Shown piece by piece: positions 39,935 to 49,144 of a stretch of 54,270 nucleotides of DNA. The stretch is from Virgibacillus sp. AGTR (GTDB taxonomy: Bacteria; Bacillota; Bacilli; Bacillales; Amphibacillaceae), in assembly GCF_016919725.2 (NCBI RefSeq), contig NZ_JAJERH010000025.1, forward strand, positions 1 through 54,270, written 5' to 3'. Under the pieces are notes generated by a model that was given only the letters and a program-made list of their open reading frames with translations, did no database searches and was not told where the DNA came from. Position 1 is the stretch's first letter. Each line of letters begins with the position of its first letter. Made by a program: the position numbers and the translations under genes.

Positions 39935-41467
39935 GTGTTAGGTTCTTTGAGTTCATCATCATTGTTATCATTATTTTTTATTATGCTTGTTATTTCTGGA
40001 CTTAGTGGCCTTTTGTTTTTACACCCACGGATACCATTAAGTTTTGTTCGTATTCATATCGGTATCGTGGCTTTACCATCTTTAGTTTCCTTATTGGCTC
40101 TCACTAATAACAGTGGGAATAGAGGCGATGGTTTTTGGTACCTAGATTCCTTAGCTTGGTTAATGGTTTTCTTTGTTCTTACAATTGGATTGATCATTCA
40201 GCGTTTTTCTGTACGTTATTTAATGGGAGATCGTTCTTATCGAAAGTATTTTACGCTTTTTACTTTCACTACAGGTGCTGCTTCAATTACATGTTTAAGT
40301 GCTGATCTCCGTTTGATGGTCATATCTTGGGGAGCGACTCTCGTCGGTTTAACCTTACTTATAAGGTTAAACCGTGCATGGAAAGTAGCAAGTGAAGCAG
40401 CCAAGGTTTCTGGTCGATTATTTATATTAAGTTGGTTTTCATTATTATTCGCGATAATTTGGCTTTTTCAAGTCACAGGTCAATGGCAGTTATCATTAAT
40501 TCTAACAAATGAAAGTTTAGCTCAACTTGGAGCATGGGAGAGAACAGGGGTTAATTTATTGATTGTATTAGCAGTGATAATTCCTGCGGCCCAATGGCCT
40601 TTCCAAAGGTGGTTGATTGAGTCTGTTGTTGCTCCAACTCCTGTTTCAGCGATTATGCACGCAGGTTTAGTAAATGCAGGTGGGATTATGCTAGCTCGAT
40701 TTTCTCCTCTTTTTAATGGTGATATAGCTTCGATTATTTTACTTATTCTTGCAAGTTTTTCTGTATTGATTGGATATGGAATTAGTTTAGTACAGGTTGA
40801 CTATAAACGTCAGTTAGTAGGCTCTACGATCGGGCAAATGGGGTTTATGTTCATTCAATGTGCGTTAGGTGCGTATGTAGCAGCCATTATTCATCTTATC
40901 TTACATGGTTTGTTCAAAGCTACGCTGTTTTTACAGGCTGGTTCGGCAGTACGTCGTTTCGAAGTATCGACTCCCGTTAATGAAAGGTCATCCTATTTAT
41001 GGATCATGGCAGGTCGGACATTAGCCTTAGTTATAGGGATTGCTTATTGGCTCATGGCTCCTTTAGAGGGGTATCAATTGATTAGTGCGTTAATCTTAGG
41101 GTGGTCATTGTCCGTTTCTTGGACACAGCTCGTAGCTTTTGGAAAGGGGAGAATTGGTCGAATTGTTGGCTTATCATTTTTAGGAGGAGCAGCCATTGTT
41201 TATTTTATCATTCATAATCTCTTCTATGAGTGGTTACGCACAACCGTTTTCCAAAGTGTTCAACCTCCAATGTCAGTTGTCATCATTGTCGTATGTCTCT
41301 TATTATTTGGTATTGCGATGGGTACATGGGTTGCTCGTAATCGTTCTTCTGTTTCCTTCGCAATACTTTATCTTTGGTTAGTACGATTAGGTGAAGCAAA
41401 ACCAAAGTTAGTAGAAAGTCATCCAAACTACCTTAAACAATATTTATCTCAAGGAGGTAATCGGTGA
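39935..41467 (+). CDS. dabB: DabB: proton-channel-like (NuoL/MrpA-type) subunit of inorganic-carbon transporter
   Basis: 510 residues from a GTG with GAAGGGAG upstream. About 13-14 hydrophobic helices of the proton-conducting membrane transporter family (Proton_antipo): AQWPFQRWLIESVVAPTPVSAIMHAGLVNAGGIML is the signature with a Lys/His-rich pore motif, and GSTIGQMGFMFIQCALG follows. DabB couples ion flow to bicarbonate/CO2 capture by DabA. The next gene overlaps its stop. Equivalent to NdhF/YbcD of B. subtilis. No other complex-I genes are nearby, excluding a respiratory role. Confidence 0.9.
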   Translation: MLGSLSSSSLLSLFFIMLVISGLSGLLFLHPRIPLSFVRIHIGIVALPSLVSLLALTNNSGNRGDGFWYLDSLAWLMVFFVLTIGLIIQRFSVRYLMGDRSYRKYFTLFTFTTGAASITCLSADLRLMVISWGATLVGLTLLIRLNRAWKVASEAAKVSGRLFILSWFSLLFAIIWLFQVTGQWQLSLILTNESLAQLGAWERTGVNLLIVLAVIIPAAQWPFQRWLIESVVAPTPVSAIMHAGLVNAGGIMLARFSPLFNGDIASIILLILASFSVLIGYGISLVQVDYKRQLVGSTIGQMGFMFIQCALGAYVAAIIHLILHGLFKATLFLQAGSAVRRFEVSTPVNERSSYLWIMAGRTLALVIGIAYWLMAPLEGYQLISALILGWSLSVSWTQLVAFGKGRIGRIVGLSFLGGAAIVYFIIHNLFYEWLRTTVFQSVQPPMSVVIIVVCLLLFGIAMGTWVARNRSSVSFAILYLWLVRLGEAKPKLVESHPNYLKQYLSQGGNR

Positions 41468-44091
41468 TGAACGGAACATCTGTATTAACGAAAGAAAATG
41501 TAAAAAAGCAAGATACAAATATTAATCATCAAGAAAGTAATATTAACGTTTTAATAGAATCTGCTAGTCAAGTAATTGCACCACTTTGGCCAATTTCTGC
41601 ATTTGCAGCACGTAATCCGTGGGCGGGACTTGAAAAGCAATCTTTTGAACAGACTGCAGCTTGGTTAAATAAAACTCGTGATATTGATATCTACCCTAGT
41701 GCTTCTATGATCCTTTCGGCAAAGAGTAAAGGTGAGATTGATGAAGCTTTTGTGAAAATGGGTCTACAGCATTGGCTTGATTCCCATTCCTATAATATCC
41801 CACGGAACGTGGCAGAGCGATTTTGTCATGCTGCACTAAAATTAGATCCATTACCTTCTAACCTTTTATCATCACTTAAACTGGAGAAATTGGCAGATGA
41901 ATTTAGTGGACTGAATACGGATCGTATCGATAATTTTTTAATCCAACCAATAAGTTCGAATATAGCGAATGAAGATGGTGAAAGGTTAGTCAATATTCTC
42001 GATCATCATGTCATCAAGTGGTGTAAATTATACCTTGATGACTCACAGGCAGGTTGGACAATGCCAAACCGTGATGAAGGTTTCTATCGTGCGTGGCAGC
42101 GTCTTATTCAATATGATCCGGCACTTAATAAAATTCAACGTAAAAGTTTAAAAGGTTGGCCAAAAGAGGCACATATGGCTTTAAAAAAAGCGTTATTCGC
42201 GCTAGAAATCCCTAATTCAGAAATACAGACTTATCTTGAAGGTCATTTGCTCTCCTTACCTGGGTGGGCAGGAATGATGCTCTGGCGCTCCCGACAATCA
42301 AGCCATGAACATTCACTCCTAACAGAATATTTAGCAGTTCGAATTTCCATGGAGTGGGCTCTATTAAAGCCTTATCTACATTTGACCAATCAACGACCTG
42401 AGAAAAAAGTTTCGATTGCTCCCCTTATAGCAGCGTGGATCCATTGGGGGGACCTTACAATCGAGGAATGGTCACAGATGTCTGCCGCTGAACAAAACGA
42501 ATATTTATCATTTGCCTACAGCTTTGATGAGAAGCTTCGCAGGAAACTTTGGTTAGAAGCTTGGGAACAAACACACACAGATCGATTAAGTCAGCAGATT
42601 ATCTCTAAACAACGGAAGATCATCGACAAAAAATCTGCACTAGCTCAATTTGCATTCTGCATTGATGTACGATCAGAACCTTTTCGTCGTCAACTTGAAA
42701 AAGAAGGTCCGTTTGAAACGATTGGAATTGCTGGTTTCTTTGGATTACCGATAGCAACTAGTGAACTTGGTAGCGATCATAGCCATTCTTCCTTGCCGGT
42801 TATACTAAAGCCTCAACATAAAATAAAAGAGACTGCTGATGAAAATGAACTCAAATTATATCAACAACGTAAGCAGGCAGTTACTTCCTTAAGCTATACA
42901 TTTAAAACGATGAAACAGAATGTACTTGCTAGTTTACTTTTACCTGAGCTAAGTGGACCTTGGCTTAGTCTCCAAATGGTATCACGTAGCTTTGTACCAA
43001 GAAGAGCAGATCGTTTTATTCGTAACCTTCGTGAGACTTGGTTACGCAAACCTAATACAACGCTCTCGCTTAATCATGTTCATCATCTAGAAGCGGAGAT
43101 GCCTGTTGGTTTTTCTGACGAAGAAAAAGTGAATTATGCCCGTCAAGCTTTGAAAATGATGGGGTTAACAAAGAATTTCTCACCATTAATCGTAATATGC
43201 GGACATAGTAGTAAAAGTACCAACAATCCTTATGCTGCAGCTCTTGAATGTGGTGCGTGCGGTGGAGCGGCAGGTGGATTCAACGCTAGGGCCTTAGCCA
43301 CTTTATGCAACCTTCCAGAGGTAAGAAAGGAACTTTCTTCTGAAGGAATTGAAATTCCTGAGGACACCGTTTTCGTAGCCGCTGAGCATAAAACAACAGT
43401 GGATGAATTACATTGGATTTATGTTCCTGAACTTTCCGAAGCTGCACAGGAAGCATTTGACCGTATCGAAGCTATAATGCCGAAAGTGAGCCGTAATGCA
43501 AATGCAGAACGTCTAGCCCAATTACCGAATTTTAAAAAGGAACTTAAAAATCCTAAGGCTGAGGCACACCGATTTGCGGAAGATTGGAGTGAGATACGTC
43601 CGGAATGGGGATTAGCTCGTAATGCTGCTTTTATTATCGGCCAACGTGAACTAACTCAGGATTGTGACTTGGAAGGTAGGGCCTTCCTTCATAATTATGA
43701 TTGGAATCAGGATGAAAGTGGTGATCTCCTAGCTAACATCATTGCAGGACCAGGAACGGTGAGCCAATGGATTAATCTTCAATATTACGCATCAACGGTC
43801 GCACCTCACTATTATGGTAGTGGAAATAAAGCAACTCAAACCGTTACAGCAGGTCTTGGTGTTATGCAGGGGAATGCAAGTGACTTGTTAGCTGGACTAC
43901 CTTGGCAATCAGTCATGCAATCAGATCACGAGGTTTATCATTCTCCTCTTCGTTTGCTGATTGTCATCCAAGCACCTAGCGGATATGTAAAACGGCTATT
44001 AAATAATGATTCAGTATTTCGAGAAAAAGTTCAAAATGGATGGGTTCGACTTGCTAGTGTCGATCCAGATGGACGCTGGGTAAATTGGTAA
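41467..44091 (+). CDS. dabA: DabA: carbonic-anhydrase-like subunit of inorganic-carbon transporter (DUF2309)
   Basis: 874 residues from the ATG at 41467 (AGGAGGT eight bases upstream; a GTG one codon earlier is possible). Zinc site residues of the beta-carbonic-anhydrase-like core are visible: FCIDVRSE (C398, D400), ICGHSSKS (H580) and LECGACGG (C595), with the H-to-C spacing of 15 seen in known DabA. ARNPWAGL near the start is the other conserved box. It hydrates CO2 vectorially with DabB energy. All key residues are intact. Confidence 0.92.
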   Translation: MNGTSVLTKENVKKQDTNINHQESNINVLIESASQVIAPLWPISAFAARNPWAGLEKQSFEQTAAWLNKTRDIDIYPSASMILSAKSKGEIDEAFVKMGLQHWLDSHSYNIPRNVAERFCHAALKLDPLPSNLLSSLKLEKLADEFSGLNTDRIDNFLIQPISSNIANEDGERLVNILDHHVIKWCKLYLDDSQAGWTMPNRDEGFYRAWQRLIQYDPALNKIQRKSLKGWPKEAHMALKKALFALEIPNSEIQTYLEGHLLSLPGWAGMMLWRSRQSSHEHSLLTEYLAVRISMEWALLKPYLHLTNQRPEKKVSIAPLIAAWIHWGDLTIEEWSQMSAAEQNEYLSFAYSFDEKLRRKLWLEAWEQTHTDRLSQQIISKQRKIIDKKSALAQFAFCIDVRSEPFRRQLEKEGPFETIGIAGFFGLPIATSELGSDHSHSSLPVILKPQHKIKETADENELKLYQQRKQAVTSLSYTFKTMKQNVLASLLLPELSGPWLSLQMVSRSFVPRRADRFIRNLRETWLRKPNTTLSLNHVHHLEAEMPVGFSDEEKVNYARQALKMMGLTKNFSPLIVICGHSSKSTNNPYAAALECGACGGAAGGFNARALATLCNLPEVRKELSSEGIEIPEDTVFVAAEHKTTVDELHWIYVPELSEAAQEAFDRIEAIMPKVSRNANAERLAQLPNFKKELKNPKAEAHRFAEDWSEIRPEWGLARNAAFIIGQRELTQDCDLEGRAFLHNYDWNQDESGDLLANIIAGPGTVSQWINLQYYASTVAPHYYGSGNKATQTVTAGLGVMQGNASDLLAGLPWQSVMQSDHEVYHSPLRLLIVIQAPSGYVKRLLNNDSVFREKVQNGWVRLASVDPDGRWVNW

Positions 44092-44152
44092 CTACTATCA
44101 ACTAGTTACTACTTAAATAACAATTTATAAACATAAAGAAGGAGTGTACTAT

Positions 44153-44671
44153 ATGAATTTAGATAAAAATAAAAAAGCACTATTTTTAACGGACATGGAA
44201 AACGGGTTGGAGCCTATTTTACAAGAAGTAACGAATATTCGAGCAGAAAACATGCTAACTATACAAAGCTATGGCTCCGTAATCTTGCATCCTTATGGAG
44301 ATATAATGAGGTCTATTATCATTGCGATTTATCAGGAAAATGTTGAGGAAATTTTTGTAGTAGGAACAAAAGATAAGAGGACTTCCACAGTTAATGTATC
44401 AACTCAACTTGAATCAACGAAAAACAAAATACAAACATTAGATTATCTTTTTCAAAATAGTAAGCCTGAATTTTCAGGTGGTACGGTCGATGAATGGCTA
44501 AATGGAAAAGAAAATGGTAGTGACAATATCGAAAAAAGTGTTGATATCATTCGTCATCATCCATTAGTTCCGTCACATTTTAAAGTTCGAGGTTTAATAA
44601 TAAATAATTATGATGGAAAATTCTCAATTGTGGAGGTTCCTACTAATAAAACAGTGTCAAACCTAACCTGA
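44153..44671 (+). CDS. YbcF-like degenerate beta-carbonic anhydrase
   Basis: 172 residues from the ATG at 44153 (AAGAAGGAG upstream; the GTG at 44144 is too close to it). The beta-carbonic anhydrase outline is clear: ALFLTDMENG, SYGSVILHPYGDIMRSIIIAI, EEIFVVGTKDKR and the C-terminal HHPLVPSHFKVRGLIINNYDGKFSIVEV. The zinc ligands are missing: the Cys of CxDxR is Thr, and the GHxxCG motif reads GTKDKR. It therefore cannot bind zinc in the usual way and is probably regulatory or structural for DabAB. B. subtilis YbcF occupies the same place. Confidence 0.78.
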   Translation: MNLDKNKKALFLTDMENGLEPILQEVTNIRAENMLTIQSYGSVILHPYGDIMRSIIIAIYQENVEEIFVVGTKDKRTSTVNVSTQLESTKNKIQTLDYLFQNSKPEFSGGTVDEWLNGKENGSDNIEKSVDIIRHHPLVPSHFKVRGLIINNYDGKFSIVEVPTNKTVSNLT

Positions 44672-44764
44672 TCATCACTTGTCATTTCCTTAAGAATTAG
44701 AAGCTAGGAGCAATAAATCATTTAGCTCTATACTAGTTTTCATATTTACTGAAAGGAAAAATTA

Positions 44765-45204
44765 ATGGACTCTAATTTAACTGATTTTGTAATTGCAACA
44801 AAAGAAGAAATAAAGTATGTTTGATTGTGCAAATATGGAATGTATTAAAAAGATAATTAGAAAAGCAATTGATTTTATAATTTAAAATCTTATGAGGAAG
44901 TTGAGGAAACCTATTTAGGTAGCATTCAATTTTTTGCATATACACTCTATTATGGACGAAAACATATTATCTAAAATTATTGAAGTCTCAATAAACAGTG
45001 AAATTGAATTAAATATTGAAGGTGTATATGAAGGTTATGTTATGAGGGATTATTAATGGATGGCTAGAATAATCAATTTTGTCAATATAGCATGCATCTT
45101 AGACTTTCGAATTCAGGATTGACGACTGGCGCTCTGCTTTATTTTATAAGGATGAAAAGCGATATAAAGACTTAAAAGCATATGGAATAAACCAATTTTT
45201 TGGT
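44765..45204 (+). pseudogene. Decayed gene between YbcF-like and DUF2294 genes
   Basis: Fragments with coding character but broken by stops and frameshifts: MDSNLTDFVIATKEEIKYV then stop; MFDCANMECIKKIIRKAIDF in another frame; MDENILSKIIEVSINSEIEL continuing to VMRDY; and DDWRSALFYKDEKRYKDLKA running in frame towards the DUF2294 start. No single frame is intact and I cannot name the ancestor. B. subtilis has another small gene in this position of its ybc cluster. Confidence 0.45.
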
Positions 45205-45225
45205 TTGATAGGAGATGTAGTATAT

Positions 45226-45600
45226 ATGAAAATATCTAAAGGTTCTTATGAATCTGAGATAAGTAAGGCAATTACTCAATGGGAAAAGGATTTTCTTGGG
45301 CGGGGGTCTGTATCAGTTAAGACAGATATATTAAGAGATATGATTATTGTAATTCTAAAAGGTATTTTAACACCAGCTGAATATAGCGTTTGTGAAACAA
45401 AAGAGGGAATGTTAACTATAAAGAAAACTCGTTCGGAATTAGTTGAATCAGGTATAGAAGATCTTAAGGATATTATATTAACTATTACGGGAGAAGAAGT
45501 GAAAAGTTTCCATACTGATATAAGCTCTCGTACAGGTGAACGAGTGATGGTATTTAAATTATTTAATGATCTTGAGAAAAATTTTAATGTAAAGAAATAA
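45226..45600 (+). CDS. DUF2294 protein (YbcI-like)
   Basis: 124 residues from the ATG at 45226 (TAGGAG upstream). KGSYESEISKAITQWEKDFLGRGSVSVKTDILRDMIIVILKGILTPAE, then LVESGIEDLKDIILTITGEEVKSFHTDISSRTGERVMVFKL is a textbook DUF2294 sequence. The family often sits with dabA/dabB. Its function is unknown; a role in carbon uptake or its control is inferred from linkage. Confidence 0.85.
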   Translation: MKISKGSYESEISKAITQWEKDFLGRGSVSVKTDILRDMIIVILKGILTPAEYSVCETKEGMLTIKKTRSELVESGIEDLKDIILTITGEEVKSFHTDISSRTGERVMVFKLFNDLEKNFNVKK

Positions 45601-45954
45601 AGGAATGTAACCTTGTAAATGATAATTTGTTAGTAAACAATACTATATTATAATGTCTTCGATAACCTATTCGAGCAGGCTGAGACATATTAGTTATTCT
45701 AATTTTATACTATAAATAATATATAAATGATTTTTTGGACAGTATAGAGATTATTGTAACAATGCATAAATAACGATATAGAAATAAGCGGATGTGTTTA
45801 TCAACTTTCGCTTATTTTTGTTTTATTGTTATTGCACAGTACAACGTGCAAAGATTAGGTAGTGCAATTGGGTGCTATCCACAATAAATAGTAATATTAA
45901 TGAGTCTAAAATTTGCAAGCTTTAATTCACTTCTGCATATTTTGGCTCTCTTTT
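45601..45954. other. Noncoding stretch after the DUF2294 gene
   Basis: AT-rich; ATAAGCG...CGCTTAT (45784-45791 and 45809-45815, AATAAGCGG/TTCGCTTATTTTTG) forms a small terminator-like hairpin that may end the dab transcript. Nothing else recognised. Confidence 0.4.
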
Positions 45955-46386
45955 TTATTCAAAAAATATACTGCCATATATAGCATTCATTAAATGCCAA
46001 ATACAGATAGTGGTGGTAACTTCAAGACTATGAGGGACAATACTTGCCCATTCTTATGGAGAGCAAAATACATAGCATGGTTTACAAAATTTATTATATC
46101 GTTATTAATATTAACACCGATTGTATAAGCACATAGAATAATTTTCATCATCATTTTGGGGTAATAAGCGGGGCAGCCTGTGTCATGCGAAAAACTAGTA
46201 AACGCATCATCTGGTATTGTTCAACCATATCATGCACGGTGAAGCAATATCATCCTTATCCAATTTTATTTCTAAATCTAAAGGCAAAACCATTTTAATT
46301 CTATCAAAGGGGATCCTTTTTGTTTATATTAAATTTTGAAATTAATCATAAAAAATATTGGGACTCCACATTAAGATGTCGTCCCA
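45955..46386 (-). mobile_element. Remnant of an IS1182-family transposase (N-terminal part)
   Basis: Leftward from ATG 46293 the sequence reads MVLPLDLEIKLDKDDIA, then after a frameshift IPDDAFTSFSHDTGCPAYYP and KMMMKIILCAYTIGVNINND, the N-terminal block of IS1182-type transposases (VLPLDLEI..IP..GCPAYHPRMMLKIILCAY). Stops and shifts follow and the catalytic DDE domain is absent. An upstream hairpin (TGGGAC...GTCCCA, 46359-46386) is typical of these elements. Dead element. Confidence 0.65.
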
Positions 46387-46593
46387 CGAATTTTTATTTT
46401 ACTCGGGTTTTGTTCCAGCCCCTTTTAAACGTGATGTATTCACGTGAAATTATTAGAAAATAAATTGTACGGTGACCCTATTTAACAATCGGCATTGATA
46501 ATGAATTAATTCATAACCATAGATTGAGAATAACTTACTCACTTATTTACCAATCCTTCTAAATGTCCCAAACCTTTATATAATTAACTTCAC

Positions 46594-46992
46594 CTATTCC
46601 TTTTCGTTATACCTCTGAAGTGCTTCTATTTCTCTTTTTAAACGTTCTTCCATCAGCATATTTTCTTCTTTTAGAGAGTTAGACAAAGATGTTAACTGAT
46701 CCTTAAGCCAATCCATAATTCTCATTTCTAAGCTTTCCATGCTCTCATTTAACTTACTTTCACGTATATCATCCTCCAAAGATGTAACCTCTATTTCCTT
46801 CAACTTATTTTTCAGATCCATCCTCTGTTTTTTTAAATTCTGTTTAAGTTCATCTTTTTGTGCTTTCATCAGATTTATTAAATCTGCTTTATATTGTTGA
46901 ATAGCTTCTCCATATAGTTGCTTTGACTGATTACTATACTGAAACTTACTTTCTTCTTTTGCCCCCATCGAATCTTGTTCCGTATGATCCAT
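46594..46992 (-). CDS. Coiled-coil protein of unknown function
   Basis: 132 residues from the ATG at 46992 (an in-frame TTG two codons upstream is closer to AGGAGG and also possible). Almost entirely charged helix from about 25 to 130 (LKQNLKKQRMDLKNKLKEIE, SLKEENMLMEERLKREIEAL), probably an oligomeric coiled coil. It is divergent from the Cys-rich repeat protein and may share its regulation. Possibly spore-associated, without direct proof. Confidence 0.65.
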   Translation of the reverse strand: MDHTEQDSMGAKEESKFQYSNQSKQLYGEAIQQYKADLINLMKAQKDELKQNLKKQRMDLKNKLKEIEVTSLEDDIRESKLNESMESLEMRIMDWLKDQLTSLSNSLKEENMLMEERLKREIEALQRYNEKE

Positions 46993-47156
46993 GAGCAATC
47001 CATCCTCCTAAAGTTTGATATATCATTACCATATGTAACTATATAGTGATGTGACACCTAAGCATTCTATATTTTCTGAACAAGTGTCTATACAGTGAAT
47101 ACTCCCCCTGAATACATTGTACATAACGATTAATGTCTATTAAGGGAGAGAAAATC

Positions 47157-48593
47157 ATGAAAAACTCGCTCGATTTTTGTAATGAGTGCTGTAAACATTT
47201 TAAACATTGTGACTGCAAAAGAGAGTCTCCATGTAAAAGACAATTCTGTAAAAAATGTTTTCATAAGCTAGAATGTCAATGTCATAAAGATATGAAGCAA
47301 CAGCAAGAGCAAGGATTTGGGGATCAGGACCAAGAACAAAGTCAAGGTGATGAGCAGCAACAGCAAGAGCAAGGATTTGGCGATCAGGACCAAGGACAAA
47401 GTCAAGGTGACGAGCAGCAACAGCAAGGACAGGGGTTTGGCGATCAGGACCAAGGACAAAGTCAAGGTGATGAGCAGCAACAGCAAGAGCAAGGATTTGG
47501 CGATCAGGATCAAGGACAAAGTCAAGGTGATGAGCAGCAACAGCAAGAGCAAGGATTTGGCGATCAAGACCAAGAACAAAGTCAAGGTGACGAGCAGCAA
47601 CAGCAAGAGCAAGGATTTGGCGATCAGGACCAAGGACAAAGTCAAGGTGACGAGCAGCAACAGCAAGAGCAAGGATTTGGCGATCAGGATCAAGAACAGA
47701 GCCAAGGCAATCAAGAACTACAGCAAGGACAAGGACATGGTGGTCAAATCCAAAATCAGGGTGATCAAGATCAAGGGCCGCAAATTCAAAATCAGGAGCA
47801 TGGTGACCAAAGAAATGGAGATCAAATTAATGAAGGACATACAAATATATCTCCGTTGGAAAATGATCAAACCATATCAACTCCTGTTGATGTGGACGGA
47901 GTAACTGTAAATGTAAAATGTGGTGATTGTGTTCCCTTTCCATTTTTCCCACCACACGATGATCGTAAAGATAAGTGTAAATGCAAACGATGCAAAAACA
48001 GGAAATGTTCACCTGATTGTGACAATTGCACCATATGTTCATGTAATTTACTAGAAATGTTACAATCTTTTCAGACCACAACTACGGATACTGATGCTAA
48101 GCAAGTAGATCTATACATCTCATCCATAACATCACTAAGCAACCCTATTGAAAATCAGACTATCACCGATATTATTGACTGCTGTATCGTTAAACTTAAA
48201 CCTGCCTCACAACCTGAAGTAATTCCCAGCACAACTGTGCAACTGTGCGATATTGCTGGAATAAGAGCGGAAAACTCTACAGAAAGCCCAAATGCTTTAG
48301 ATTTTATAATAGATGTTGCTCGTGAAATGAACGAACATGGTGATGACCATCAGAAAGACTGTAATTGTCCTCGTTGCGCAAAAGCAATGGGTGATGAGCT
48401 TGCATGTGCTGCGCGATTTGGAATACTTGTCAACATATCAATAACTGGCTTAACTACTCCACTATCTTTATATGTACTAAACGTAAAAGACTGTTTTGTT
48501 TTTCTTGTCGATGATCTAATGAATCCCTCAGAGATTTTTGCTTTTTCCCTATGTTCTGTAGTTGGGTTTACTGTAGAGTCACAAACCATCTAA
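47157..48593 (+). CDS. Cys-rich protein with Gln/Gly/Asp tandem repeats (spore-coat-like)
   Basis: 478 residues from the ATG at 47157 (AAGGGAGAG upstream). Part 1 (1-42): Cys cluster CNECCKHFKHCDCKR...CKKCFHKLECQC. Part 2 (about 47-190): seven near-identical 20-residue repeats, GDQDQGQSQGDEQQQQEQGF. Part 3 (190-250): degenerate Gln/Asn region. Part 4: a second Cys cluster (CKCKRCKNRKC...CDNC) and a folded domain (about 290-478) with CNCPRCAKAMGDELACAARFG. No signal peptide. Cys clusters plus a hydrophilic repeat resemble spore coat or exosporium proteins; this is inference. A sigma-E-like AATACATT lies upstream near 47092. Confidence 0.7.
   Translation: MKNSLDFCNECCKHFKHCDCKRESPCKRQFCKKCFHKLECQCHKDMKQQQEQGFGDQDQEQSQGDEQQQQEQGFGDQDQGQSQGDEQQQQGQGFGDQDQGQSQGDEQQQQEQGFGDQDQGQSQGDEQQQQEQGFGDQDQEQSQGDEQQQQEQGFGDQDQGQSQGDEQQQQEQGFGDQDQEQSQGNQELQQGQGHGGQIQNQGDQDQGPQIQNQEHGDQRNGDQINEGHTNISPLENDQTISTPVDVDGVTVNVKCGDCVPFPFFPPHDDRKDKCKCKRCKNRKCSPDCDNCTICSCNLLEMLQSFQTTTTDTDAKQVDLYISSITSLSNPIENQTITDIIDCCIVKLKPASQPEVIPSTTVQLCDIAGIRAENSTESPNALDFIIDVAREMNEHGDDHQKDCNCPRCAKAMGDELACAARFGILVNISITGLTTPLSLYVLNVKDCFVFLVDDLMNPSEIFAFSLCSVVGFTVESQTI
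47298..47720 (+). repeat. 60-bp tandem repeat, about seven copies
   Basis: Exact 60-base period (20 codons) with only a few substitutions between copies, such as GAT/GAC and GAA/GGA swaps. Because the period is a multiple of three, other frames also stay open through it. Copy-number change would keep the frame. Confidence 0.9.
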
Positions 48594-48642
48594 AGAAGGC
48601 AAATTGTACCTCCTAACTATATAGGCTGGAAAAAAGCATATA

Positions 48643-48689
48643 GATAAATCCATGTAGGATTTGAAATTCCACATGGATTTATCGTTTTT
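48643..48689 (+). terminator. Terminator after the repeat protein gene
   Basis: Perfect 13-pair stem GATAAATCCATGT / ACATGGATTTATC followed by GTTTTTC. Confidence 0.75.
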
Positions 48690-48706
48690 CATTACGTTAT
48701 TTTTTT

Positions 48707-48960
48707 CTAAAATGGTCCCCAATCAATCCATACACCAATTGTCAACGTCAGAATGGCAATGACTAACCAAATTAAAAATAGTGGTAAAACCCTCCTTCCC
48801 CACTTCGTCCATGGCACATTTGCTACAGCGAGACTTGCCATTAATATGCCGGATGTTGGAAAAATAAGATTCGTCAACAAAATACCCTAAGCTGGTTGCT
48901 ACAAAAATGAGCAGGTACTTATGTCTGCTTGTAAATACAGCATGATGCTGCCTCCCTCTA
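48707..48960 (-). pseudogene. C-terminal remnant of a YfcC-family (C4-dicarboxylate-type) transporter
   Basis: One leftward frame reads TNLIFPTSGILMASLAVANV then PWTKWGRRVLPLFLIWLVIA and ends GVWIDWGPF before TAG at 48707-48709, the usual C-terminus of YfcC-like membrane carriers. Upstream the frame contains stops; the expected ADxxx...DG segment is only recognisable as ADISTCSFL with stops. No start or N-terminal part is present. The apparent open frame 48723-48974 is a shadow of this fragment. Confidence 0.6.
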
Positions 48961-49066
48961 CTATCCTTATCCACGCCAATGATACTATTTGATGTATCTT
49001 CTACACCCTTTTAGCATATCTCCATATATACCAAATGGTAGCAGCCAAGGGAAGCCGGACACACAA

Positions 49067-49100
49067 AATAGCTGCCGAAAAGAATTTCTCGACAGCTATT
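49067..49100 (-). terminator. Terminator of tyrS
   Basis: Leftward RNA: AATAGCTGTCGA-loop-TCGGCAGCTATT followed by TTGTGTG. A 12-pair stem with one G-U; the U tract is poor. It lies 45 bases after the tyrS stop. Confidence 0.6.
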
Positions 49101-49144
49101 CAAACTAATCATTAATTTACAATACTTATTGCTTCTATTATTTT

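Noticed and set aside
47268-47904. Long open frames in two other frames through the repeat region (47317-47904 + and 47268-47714 -)
   Set aside because: They result from the 60-base period, which keeps all frames open; they give low-complexity Lys- or Leu-rich peptides without RBS or homologous features.
48723-48974. 83-codon leftward open frame as a real gene
   Set aside because: The neighbouring frame encodes the recognisable C-terminus of a YfcC-type transporter, so this is a shadow.
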